NCBI GenBank assembly: GCA_002336085.1
Contig: DDEH01000030.1
Coordinates: 7,704-14,782, forward strand
Origin: Flavobacteriales bacterium UBA1959
GTDB lineage: Bacteria > Bacteroidota > Bacteroidia > Flavobacteriales_D > Sanyastnellaceae
Length of the DNA: 7,079 nucleotides
Reading direction: 5' to 3'
Made by a program: the position numbers and the translations under genes. A model generated the notes under the pieces. The model was not told the origin of the DNA. It was given only the letters and a program-made list of their open reading frames with translations, and made no database searches. This document shows, piece after piece, positions 1-6,494 of this stretch. Each line of letters starts with the position of its first letter. Position 1 is the stretch's first letter.

Positions 1-1
1 G

Positions 2-799
2 TATGTTGGGGAGGCAATTGAATCGGTACTCAACTCGTCGTTCAAGGATTTTGAGTTGGTAGTGGTTGATGACCGATCCAAGGACAAGACTGTAGACATT
101 GTTCGCGAATGGCAAGCAAAAGATGACCGCGGAAAACTTTTCATCAATGAACAAAATCTCGGCGATTATCCCAACCGCAATCAAGCCGCGGCACACGCCA
201 CCGGCACGTACTTGAAGTACGTGGATGCCGACGATATTATATATCCGTGGGGCTTGCAGATTTTATGGGAATGCATGGAGCGTCTTCCGGAGGCGGGCTG
301 GGATCTTTGCTCTCTTGCGCAGGACCAAAACTGTTCATTTCCTTTTGTATTGAACACCCAAGAGGCCTACCGATATCATTACCTCGGTCCCGGCTTATTC
401 CATAAAGCTCCACTTTCGTCCATCATCAAAAAGGAATTGTTCGATGCGGTTGGGGGGGTTGAGCTGGGGCGCAGGGTAAGCGACTGCGAAATGTGGCACA
501 GGCTTGCTTTGAAAAGCCCAGTGGCGTTGATGCCGCATGGCGTGGTTTGGTACCGAGCACATGACGACCAGGAATCCAATGACATCGGCGAATTTGAAGA
601 GATCTATCGGCAAATCAGTTTGAGGCATTTGCATTCCGAAGCAAGGCCCTTAATGTTTGAAGAACTTCAACAGGTGGCACAACGCCAACGTAAAAAGCAT
701 TTGAAATTTGCAGCCTTCAATCGGGCAAAAGGAAACATTAAACTGGCACTTCGCTCCTACCGAAAGGTTCAATCTTCCCTTGAAATCATCAAGGACTGA
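2..799 (+). CDS. GT2 family glycosyltransferase, 5'-truncated by window edge
   Basis: This is a GT-A fold family 2 glycosyltransferase that should move a sugar from a nucleotide donor onto a growing lipid-linked glycan at the cytoplasmic membrane face. The frame is open from base 2 ('YVGEAIESVLNSS'), which is the first helix of the GT2 domain, so only the first strand and the start codon (roughly 15-20 residues) lie before the window. Visible residues 20-26 carry the nucleotide-binding strand (VVVDDRS), residues 75-78 the metal-binding DADD, residues 161-163 the acidic DCE of the probable catalytic-base region, and 'WYRAHDDQES' follows near residue 182. The tail after about residue 200 is basic and helical. 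The stop is TGA at 797-799. The gene is richer in G+C than its downstream neighbours. A run of seven G lies at 452-458. The donor and acceptor sugars cannot be read from the sequence. The family call is secure; the substrate is unknown. Confidence 0.93.
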   Translation, partial: YVGEAIESVLNSSFKDFELVVVDDRSKDKTVDIVREWQAKDDRGKLFINEQNLGDYPNRNQAAAHATGTYLKYVDADDIIYPWGLQILWECMERLPEAGWDLCSLAQDQNCSFPFVLNTQEAYRYHYLGPGLFHKAPLSSIIKKELFDAVGGVELGRRVSDCEMWHRLALKSPVALMPHGVVWYRAHDDQESNDIGEFEEIYRQISLRHLHSEARPLMFEELQQVAQRQRKKHLKFAAFNRAKGNIKLALRSYRKVQSSLEIIKD

Positions 800-805
800 C
801 AAACA

Positions 806-895
806 ATGAAAATACTTTTTTCATCGATAAATCAAGCTTCAGAGCAGCACGCGGCGACTCAACAACGCCGCAGAAATCAATCTTTCATATGCTAA
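806..895 (+). other. 29-codon open frame, possible 5' remnant of a glycosyltransferase gene
   Basis: An ATG six bases after the stop of the preceding GT2 opens a frame that begins MKILFSSINQASEQH and stops at TAA 893-895, overlapping the acyltransferase start by seven bases. MKILFSS is a common first strand of GT-B glycosyltransferases, and the spacing is normal for a downstream operon gene, but nothing recognisable follows after about 15 residues. The same KILFS and SEQH words occur in the same frame relation at 6471-6512, around the start of the last gene. It is either the stub of a truncated gene or a short translated leader. I cannot tell which, and no function is proposed. Confidence 0.35.
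809..823 (+). repeat. Left copy of 15-base direct repeat
   Basis: The 15 bases AAAATACTTTTTTCA are identical to 6471-6485. Eighteen bases further on is GAGCAGCA; in the right copy the same octamer follows after 21 bases. The three-base difference keeps reading frame, which suggests homologous coding sequence rather than a binding site. This copy lies just inside the left border of the lower-G+C part of the locus. Confidence 0.6.
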
Positions 896-1539
896 ATAAA
901 ACCATGATGAAGATTAGACAGAAAGTAACATTTCTTTTTAAAAATCCTATCTACTTCTTCATCACACCACTGCTGAGAATTCCATATTTTCGATTTCTAA
1001 GGGAAACAGCAGAAAATCCCCACCCGATCACTTTTTCTATTTGGTTCTGCCAAAAAATCATAGGATACAACCGAGGCGCTTTCTGGCCCATGCACTTTAC
1101 TAGTAAAGTTGTTGGTCACCAAAATATCTCTGTAGGAGTTGGAACATATCCAGGTTATAATCCAGGGGTATACATTCAAGGGACTGGAAAATTAACTTTT
1201 GGTAAGTACACTTCGATTGGTCAAAATTCTGGGGTACTAAGTGGTGGACACAACATTTATAACCATCTAGAATTAATCCCAAATGAGACCAGAATTGGAG
1301 ACTATTGTTGGATTGGTATGAATTCAACAATCCTTCCAGGCATCACGCTTGGGAATCATACAATTGTTGGCGCCGGGGCAGTGGTAACCAAGTCGTTCCC
1401 TGAAGGGAATTGTATTATTGCCGGAAATCCCGCTAAGAAAATTAAAACATTAAACCCTAATCAATTCAACGAATACGAATACACCCATAAATATATTGGT
1501 TACCGCCGAATCTCCGATATACATGAGTATTCTTCTTGA
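889..1539 (+). CDS. Hexapeptide-repeat (left-handed beta-helix) acyltransferase, probably sugar O-acetyltransferase
   Basis: The 216-residue product is a member of the LbH acyltransferase superfamily (WbbJ/maltose-acetyltransferase-like), which usually moves an acetyl group from acetyl-CoA to a sugar hydroxyl or amino group. Residues 1-75 are a family-specific, partly hydrophobic N-terminal region. Imperfect hexapeptide repeats run from about 77 to 117 and again from 136 to 186 ('RIGDYCWIGMNSTILPG', 'TLGNHTIVGAGAVVTKSFP'), ending in the typical 'IIAGNPAKKIK'. His121 in GGHN, between the two repeat blocks, is the likely catalytic base. There is no signal peptide or multi-span membrane region, so this is a cytoplasmic enzyme of the WbbJ kind, not an integral-membrane acyltransferase. 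The start at 889 has no clear Shine-Dalgarno site; ATG codons at 904 and 907 are in-frame alternatives. In this locus it probably acetylates a repeat-unit sugar, but serine- or amino-sugar acylation cannot be excluded. Confidence 0.9.
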   Translation: MLNKTMMKIRQKVTFLFKNPIYFFITPLLRIPYFRFLRETAENPHPITFSIWFCQKIIGYNRGAFWPMHFTSKVVGHQNISVGVGTYPGYNPGVYIQGTGKLTFGKYTSIGQNSGVLSGGHNIYNHLELIPNETRIGDYCWIGMNSTILPGITLGNHTIVGAGAVVTKSFPEGNCIIAGNPAKKIKTLNPNQFNEYEYTHKYIGYRRISDIHEYSS

Positions 1540-1561
1540 AACCTAATTAGACATTATTAAT

Positions 1562-1890
1562 GTGAAAGCCTCCATCCTAATACCAGCCTGCAACGCAGCT
1601 GAATTCATTGGCGCAACCTTGGCCATTTGCGTTCGGCAGAGAAGAACCCAGACTGGAGAAAGTATCGTGCTCATTGACCAACAAAAGTCACAGAAAGCCG
1701 GAGATAAAATGCAATCGACAGTTGCTGCCTCCCGCATCACAGAGAAAGACGGGGGTGTCATCAAAAAACACGGAAGTATTAGACGGACACTATTAAATAC
1801 GTCAATGGAATCAGAGTGGTTCAACGGTAGACAAATGAGGAAATCACTGAGGTTCAGTTGGAAAGCGACATTGCAATTTGCATTTCTATC
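1562..1890 (+). pseudogene. Decayed GT2 glycosyltransferase, frameshifted and 3'-truncated
   Basis: GT2 landmarks appear in the right order and spacing but in different frames. From the GTG at 1562 the frame reads KASILIPACNAAEFIGATLA (first strand and helix). At 1633-1656 another frame gives SAEKNPDW. The first frame resumes with ESIVLIDQQ (second strand). At 1746-1793 the third frame gives KTGVSSKNTEVLDGHY, matching the usual GVSSARN..G.Y segment, and from 1792 a one-base offset gives IKYVNG where an active enzyme has YVDxDD. That last frame passes a TAG at 1828-1830 and continues EEITEVQLESDIAICIS, typical of the helix and strand after the DxD. About 80 codons separate the first strand from the DxD position, the same as in the intact GT2 that follows. 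The catalytic aspartates are lost and the C-terminal half is absent. A 110-codon frame from 1562 is open but is not a coherent protein. Confidence 0.8.
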
Positions 1891-2853
1891 ATGACTCAAA
1901 AGCACTTGCCTCTTGTTTCGATCATCATCCCTTCATTCAATTCAATGAAATGGGTGAGAAAGACGCTTTCGTCGATTTTGGATTCAAACTACAGAAACAT
2001 TGAAATTGTATGGGTTGATGATCATTCGACAGATGATTCTTTTGCATGTGCGAAAACAATCTTAGCGGACAAACCGAATACGCGATTATTGGTCAACCAA
2101 GGAAAAGGAGCCCAAAGTGCAAGGAATTATGGCTTGATTATGAGCAGCGGAACATTCGTAAAGTTCATGGATGCTGATGACTGCATCTCATATGATTTAA
2201 TTCAAAATCAAGTGATGGATTTGCTAGAACACCCTCTCTCATTATCAAAGTGTAATTGGAATCATTTCACAAATGAACCCGGGGACGGCTCACATTCATC
2301 AGCTCAATTGTGCGACCACTCATACATGAATGGAGCAACCTTTTTAGCAGATCTATGGAATCAAAACATGTATCCTCTTCATGCTTGGTTAATTCCTAAA
2401 ACCATTTTAACCGATGGGATGAAATGGGATGAGAATCTAACTCAAAATCAAGACGGCGAATATTTTGCTCGGCTATGCTTTAAAGCTGATAAAATAATCC
2501 ACTCTAGCGGCACAGCATTTTATCGCCGTCCGATGAATGAAAATCTCAGTCAGAAAACAGGTGTTGACCAGGTAAAGTCCCAAGTACAGGTTCTGCAAAC
2601 GTATCGTTCTCTTGCAATACAAGCACCTCGTGCAAGTGGCATGCGTGGTTCTTTTAACTGCCAAGTGAACAATGTCGCTTACCGCTGTGCCTGCAACAAG
2701 GTAGAGTCTATCCTTCTCAAGCAAGTTCTCGATATGAGGTTACAAGGAGAGAAAAACTACAACATCATCCCTCAAAGTACAAGGCTAAGATTCCTATCGG
2801 CTTTAATAGGAGCCAAAGCTACCTTGCGCATTCGAAGCATCTATGCCAACTAA
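1891..2853 (+). CDS. GT2 family glycosyltransferase
   Basis: This intact 320-residue GT-A fold family 2 glycosyltransferase should be cytoplasmic or membrane-peripheral and add one sugar to the lipid-linked repeat unit. Residues 8-18 form the first strand (LVSIIIPSFNS), 39-46 the nucleotide-binding strand (IVWVDDHS), 72-80 GKGAQSARN, and 94-97 the metal-binding DADD. The probable catalytic-base region is NQDGEY at 186-191, followed by FYRR near 211. I chose ATG 1891 because MTQKHLPLVSIIIP is a normal GT2 N-terminus. An in-frame TTG at 1858 would add residues that belong to the preceding pseudogene relic, which shares this frame. There is no Shine-Dalgarno site. The stop overlaps the next gene by 11 bases. 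The C-terminal 80 residues are basic and of no recognised domain. The substrate is unknown. Confidence 0.92.
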   Translation: MTQKHLPLVSIIIPSFNSMKWVRKTLSSILDSNYRNIEIVWVDDHSTDDSFACAKTILADKPNTRLLVNQGKGAQSARNYGLIMSSGTFVKFMDADDCISYDLIQNQVMDLLEHPLSLSKCNWNHFTNEPGDGSHSSAQLCDHSYMNGATFLADLWNQNMYPLHAWLIPKTILTDGMKWDENLTQNQDGEYFARLCFKADKIIHSSGTAFYRRPMNENLSQKTGVDQVKSQVQVLQTYRSLAIQAPRASGMRGSFNCQVNNVAYRCACNKVESILLKQVLDMRLQGEKNYNIIPQSTRLRFLSALIGAKATLRIRSIYAN

Positions 2854-3985
2854 AGTTTTATATATTCAGTACAACAACCCTGGTGCTTATCCACCTCTCA
2901 TCAACAGCGCCCGGATTTTTGAAGAATTGGGTTGGCAAACAACATTTATTGGGCTCGACACTGAGTCCACCAGAGAGTTGGTTTTCCCGGAATCAATTAG
3001 CACTCGGGTATCCTTGGTTATGGGCAAGACCCCTCTGCTGCGATTCGTACACTTTCATCTCAAATCAATTGCGAAGACCCTTTTTCATAAGCCTGATGTG
3101 CTATACATCTCTGATGAATCGGCATGCTTCGCCGGCTTTCTAGCCTCTTTGTTTTCATCTGCTTTGGTCATCTATCATGAGCACGATTACACAATTAAAA
3201 GCAACTCGCTCAAATCTCGAGTCCTGAGACTTTGCCGAAATAAAATTTCCTCTTTGGCCGGAATGATTGTTGTGCCAAGCCACGCAAGAGCCGAGGCAAG
3301 TTTCACAGAAAAAATCAAGGCGTCCAATAAAATTGAGGTGGTCTTCAATTGTTCCGCGCTCATTGAAATTAAATCAAGCGAAATTGTAAGCCGAACGTTC
3401 CACCATGACCAAAATACAAGACTTTACTATCACGGAAGTCTAGTGCCTGCACGATTGCCTCAAAGCCTACTAAAAGCAATCGTAAAACGTGAAGATTACA
3501 CTTTGAATGTTGCTGGGTACTTCACCCAAGGCTCTGGAGTTATCGAAGAAATAATTTTACACGAGTCCACGAACCAAAAGTCGAATATTAACTATTTCGG
3601 ACCAAAAAGGAGAGACGAGCTCAGCGAGCTCATGCAAGATGCAGATGTTGGGCTTTGCATTCTCCCTGAAGCAACATCGAACATCAATGAAAGGCATATG
3701 GCTGGGGCATCAAACAAAGCCTTCGATTATCTCGCAAATGGACTTTACGTCATCTGCCCTGACACCCCGGACTGGCGTTCGATTTTTTCAGAAACACCCA
3801 AAGTGGCCTTCTTAAATCCGCATGATATAGCATCATTGGATCATTGCATTGGTCAATTACGAAAGCAGAAACAAGCCGACTTTTCTCTTTTGCAAGATAA
3901 AATATTCAGCACCTGGAACTATGAGGCTCAATTCAAAGGAGTGTTAACTTTCTTGCACTCGAAATTGGCTAAAACGAATGAATGA
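2843..3985 (+). CDS. GT4-like (GT-B fold) glycosyltransferase
   Basis: The 380-residue product has the two-Rossmann architecture of GT-B enzymes. The N-terminal domain opens with MPTKVLYIQYNNPGAYPPLI, has 'DVLYISDES' at about 85-93 and YHEHD at 111-115, and ends with VVPSHARAE near 143-151. The C-terminal domain begins with RLYYHGSL (193-200), continues with 'INYFGPKRRDELSELMQDADVG' spread over about 249-270, and has the donor-binding segment GASNKAFDYLANG at 288-300. The classical GT4 EX7E glutamates are replaced (Ala287 and Asp295), as in the 'SNKxFDYLAxG' variants found in polysaccharide loci. It has no transmembrane segments and should act on the cytoplasmic membrane face. It overlaps both neighbours (11 and 8 bases), so it is probably translationally coupled. 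The sugar donor cannot be assigned. Confidence 0.88.
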   Translation: MPTKVLYIQYNNPGAYPPLINSARIFEELGWQTTFIGLDTESTRELVFPESISTRVSLVMGKTPLLRFVHFHLKSIAKTLFHKPDVLYISDESACFAGFLASLFSSALVIYHEHDYTIKSNSLKSRVLRLCRNKISSLAGMIVVPSHARAEASFTEKIKASNKIEVVFNCSALIEIKSSEIVSRTFHHDQNTRLYYHGSLVPARLPQSLLKAIVKREDYTLNVAGYFTQGSGVIEEIILHESTNQKSNINYFGPKRRDELSELMQDADVGLCILPEATSNINERHMAGASNKAFDYLANGLYVICPDTPDWRSIFSETPKVAFLNPHDIASLDHCIGQLRKQKQADFSLLQDKIFSTWNYEAQFKGVLTFLHSKLAKTNE

Positions 3986-5276
3986 AGCCTTAATCATAGT
4001 CATTGGATTGGTTGTCGCGTTGAACCTAGTTCTCTCCCTTTCGAGGCCACAAAACGCCATAAAGAACCTCATTGCTCTCATTGCATACATGCAATTGTGC
4101 CTTGGTCCTTACCTGTATTATACATTCTACCAAGGAACCGAAATTTCTCAGCTTTGGATGTTAGAAATGGCTGTTGACTCTGATCTATACTTTTCATATT
4201 TACTTCCTGGATTAATCGCTTTTTTGATCGGACTTCACTTCTCCGGAAAAAGGTTTCAGAAAGAGTTTGATTTTGATTTGACCGGCGGTGAAGCTATCAA
4301 GCCACTTATTTTTGGCGGCCTCATCTGTTCCCTCATACTGTATTATCCTGTTCCTCAGAGCCTTAAGTTTTTGCTAACTCTTGGCGCCTCTCTCGCCAAA
4401 TGCGGTTTGCTCCTATTTCACATACAACGAATCCGAAAAGCCACGAAAATCAGGGGGTTAATTACCCTACCCGCACTGCTTATGATCAGTCTCTTGATTT
4501 ACGAATCATCAAAGTCGGGGATGTTTGAAGCACTCGTGTTTTGGGGCTTTATTTTATTGGTTTCTAGCCTCGCTGTTTTGCCCCGATCGATTGGCCGCAA
4601 TTTCACAGTTGTCATTTCCGGACTCATACTTCTCGTAAGCTTGCAGACGGCAAAGGATATCTACAGAACCTTGGTTTGGGAAAAGGGACAGGAGTCGAGC
4701 GTAATACAAATTGGGAGCAGCCTTATTGAAGGGTACGAGATTTCGAAAGAAAACTTCAACAACCCCAACTTCTGGTTTCCAATCGTCGAGCGATTAAATC
4801 AAGGCCGTATCGTCAGCCACGTGATTAGAAAAATAGAGCGCCAAGAGACAAAACAAGATTTTAAGAGAATCCCAATGGCTTTTGGAAGCGCTTTTGTGCC
4901 TCGTCTGTTTTGGCCGGATAAACCAAAGGCGGGCGGGCGAGAAAACATCTCGGTTTTTACGGATATAAACCTCATTGGCAGCACAAGTATGAATATATCT
5001 TACTTCAGCGACTTCTTCATATCGTTTGGTCAATACGGAGGAGTTATTTCTCTTTTCTTTTGGGGATTTTTTCTCAGTAGTTTCATCCATAAAATCAGCA
5101 CTTTCACTCACAAAAAGTATGTTGTTTGGCTAAGTCCTATTGTACTTATTGGTTTGATCCCTGTGGAAACAGATTTAAACATGGTCATCAATCACATCGT
5201 CAAAAGCACACTATTTATCATTCTTGTATCAAGTGTCTTGGCCCATATTCAGAGAGGAAATGCACGAAATCACTAA
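3978..5276 (+). CDS. wzy: Oligosaccharide repeat-unit polymerase (Wzy-like), integral membrane
   Basis: The 432-residue protein is strongly hydrophobic, with about eleven candidate membrane segments: near 3-20, 30-50, 70-87, 108-124, 128-148, 160-175, 182-200, 208-223, 346-368, 381-396 and 405-422. A polar stretch at about 224-345 is the likely large external loop. It contains FVPRLFWPDKP (306-316), followed by the GSTSMN segment at 334-339 and SDFF/GQYGG (343-355), a pattern I know from O-antigen polymerase-type proteins in polysaccharide clusters. The expected role is joining flipped undecaprenyl-linked repeat units on the periplasmic side in a Wzx/Wzy-dependent pathway. A Wzx-like flippase is unlikely given the loop, motif and neighbours; an O-antigen ligase (WaaL-type) is the main alternative because the two classes look alike. 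The ATG overlaps the previous gene by 8 bases, and the stop lies inside the next gene. Confidence 0.82.
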   Translation: MNEALIIVIGLVVALNLVLSLSRPQNAIKNLIALIAYMQLCLGPYLYYTFYQGTEISQLWMLEMAVDSDLYFSYLLPGLIAFLIGLHFSGKRFQKEFDFDLTGGEAIKPLIFGGLICSLILYYPVPQSLKFLLTLGASLAKCGLLLFHIQRIRKATKIRGLITLPALLMISLLIYESSKSGMFEALVFWGFILLVSSLAVLPRSIGRNFTVVISGLILLVSLQTAKDIYRTLVWEKGQESSVIQIGSSLIEGYEISKENFNNPNFWFPIVERLNQGRIVSHVIRKIERQETKQDFKRIPMAFGSAFVPRLFWPDKPKAGGRENISVFTDINLIGSTSMNISYFSDFFISFGQYGGVISLFFWGFFLSSFIHKISTFTHKKYVVWLSPIVLIGLIPVETDLNMVINHIVKSTLFIILVSSVLAHIQRGNARNH

Positions 5277-6318
5277 TCCCGACACACGCTTTGCAATTCT
5301 GATTTCTGGCTCCACTTTGCCGGCTAGCATAGAATTAGCTTACCTCAATGGACTGAAGCGTACAAAGTGTGAAAATGTACAAATTGTTGAAACGGACCGC
5401 ATTTACACAAACCTGACCTTTCTCTACAAAATCGCACGAAGGATACTGCCTAATAATCACAGGAGAATTCTTGCTCACAATAAAATTTTGGTCAGAGAAA
5501 TCGACAAAAGAGGAAGAGGAGATGTCCTTCTCATTTTTAAAGGCATGGAGGTTTTACCGGACACTTTAAAAAAGGCAAAAAAAGCCGGACTAATACTCGT
5601 AAACTACAATCCCGATCATCCGTTTATTTTTTCAGGTCGGGGTTCAGGCAATGCAAATGTCCGAAATGGAATAAAATGGTTTGATCTTTATATGACCTAT
5701 GCTTTGGATGCAAAACAGGCGCTAGAAAAAAGAAATATACCGAGCTATGTTCTTCCTTTCGGTTTTGAAAACTCAAGCTGGATGGGGCAAAGCCTTTTGA
5801 AAGAGGAAGAAATAAACAGCTGCTGTTTTATCGGCAATCCAGATTCAATACGCGTTGCATTTCTTCAAGAGTTTGCGAAAAATATCCCCCTTCACTTGTA
5901 CGGCACGGGCTGGTCTCAGAGTGACTTTACGAGCTCCGTAAAAATTCACGAAGCAGTCACAGGGAAAGAATTCTACCAAACACTGCGCAAATATCGGGTT
6001 CAGTTAAACCTAATGAGGCCACACAACCTAAACAGCCATAACATGAGAACCTTTGACGTTCCAGGTTGCGGGGGCATTGGACTCATGCCTCGGACCAGAG
6101 ATCATGAACACTTCTTTTCTGATTCTAATGAAGCTTTCATTTACGACGAGGTAACAGATGCTGCAAAAACTGCACGTCACATTCTTGATTTAAGCTATGA
6201 AGAAGCTGTAAAAATTAGAAAATCTGCCAGAGAAAAAACACTGCAACTGGGAGGAGATTACAATTCCAGAGCTCAGCTCATGTTCGATAACATCGTCTCC
6301 ATTCAATCCAAACAATAA
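5260..6318 (+). CDS. CgeB-like glycosyltransferase (Glyco_trans_1_2 type C-terminus)
   Basis: From ATG 5260 the product has 352 residues. The N-terminal half (about 9-165) is a Rossmann-like domain with 'FAILISGST', 'DVLLIFKGMEVLP' at 88-100, 'LILVNYNPDHP' at 111-121 and FDLYMTY at 141-147. The C-terminal half has CCFIGNPDS (188-196), LHLYGTGW (211-218), and the block NSHNMRTFDVPGCGG at 258-272, followed by 'FFSDSNEAFIYD', which is the signature of CgeB-like GT-B enzymes. The family is named for a Bacillus subtilis spore-surface protein, but members are common in polysaccharide and glycoprotein glycosylation loci. I prefer ATG 5260: AGAGAGG sits just upstream and the overlap with the polymerase gene is 17 bases. 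An in-frame TTG at 5224 would lengthen it by 12 residues deep inside the polymerase gene. The role is probably a late sugar addition; donor and acceptor are unknown. Confidence 0.87.
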   Translation: MHEITNPDTRFAILISGSTLPASIELAYLNGLKRTKCENVQIVETDRIYTNLTFLYKIARRILPNNHRRILAHNKILVREIDKRGRGDVLLIFKGMEVLPDTLKKAKKAGLILVNYNPDHPFIFSGRGSGNANVRNGIKWFDLYMTYALDAKQALEKRNIPSYVLPFGFENSSWMGQSLLKEEEINSCCFIGNPDSIRVAFLQEFAKNIPLHLYGTGWSQSDFTSSVKIHEAVTGKEFYQTLRKYRVQLNLMRPHNLNSHNMRTFDVPGCGGIGLMPRTRDHEHFFSDSNEAFIYDEVTDAAKTARHILDLSYEEAVKIRKSAREKTLQLGGDYNSRAQLMFDNIVSIQSKQ

Positions 6319-6321
6319 GGT

Positions 6322-6401
6322 TCCGTGAGATTCTAGCGAAATTATTCGTCTCTTATCGAATCGGTTAAAAAGAGAAAATAGAGATCTCATGGATGTTTTT
6401 T
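6322..6401 (+). terminator. Candidate rho-independent terminator with long loop
   Basis: TCCGTGAGAT at 6322-6331 can pair with ATCTCATGGA at 6384-6393, giving ten base pairs with one G-U. The T6 run at 6396-6401 follows two bases later. The element begins four bases after the stop of the CgeB-like gene. The loop is about 52 bases, long for an intrinsic terminator, though it holds small hairpins (CGAA/TTCG around 6337-6348; GATTC/GAATC at 6329-6333 and 6358-6362, the latter competing with the main stem). Position and T-tract favour termination, but loop size weakens the case. Confidence 0.4.
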
Positions 6402-6470
6402 CTGCGTTTGGTGTAGTTTTCTCCGAAATATTGAACTCTATCTGCGCCTCATCTTTCTTCTAGTAGGAGC

Positions 6471-6485
6471 AAAATACTTTTTTCA
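6471..6485 (+). repeat. Right copy of 15-base direct repeat
   Basis: This is identical to 809-823. It lies just upstream of the last gene and in its frame reads KILFS. GAGCAGCA follows at 6507-6514, inside that gene's first codons, which parallels the left copy. Here the codon before the repeat is AGC, not ATG, so the copy does not supply its own start. Confidence 0.6.
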
Positions 6486-6494
6486 GCACATCAT

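Noticed and set aside
1858..1890. TTG at 1858 as the start of the intact GT2
   Set aside because: The extra residues ESDIAICIS continue the relic's GT2 pattern (post-DxD strand), and the normal GT2 N-terminus starts at ATG 1891.
1543..1905. 120-codon open frame on the - strand over the GT2 relic
   Set aside because: The + strand shows ordered GT2 motifs here, whereas the - strand product has no recognisable domain. It is open only because the relic is no longer under coding constraint.
4794..5111. 105-codon open frame on the - strand within the polymerase gene
   Set aside because: It is antisense to the conserved loop containing FVPRLFWPDKP; its composition looks like a reverse-complement shadow.
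5224..5259. TTG at 5224 as the start of the CgeB-like gene
   Set aside because: ATG 5260 has a purine-rich run just before it and gives a normal N-terminus; the longer form only adds residues lying deeper in the polymerase gene.
5568..5583. A6 and A7 runs in the CgeB-like gene as slippage sites
   Set aside because: They encode Lys-Lys codons in a helix (LKKAKKAG), such A runs are common in A/T-rich genes, and the frame is intact.
6414..6421. TAGTTTTC as a Bacteroidetes-type -7 promoter element for the last gene
   Set aside because: It differs from TAnnTTTG at the last base, and no TTTG lies at the proper distance upstream. TACTTTTT in the 15-base repeat was considered too and fails the same test.
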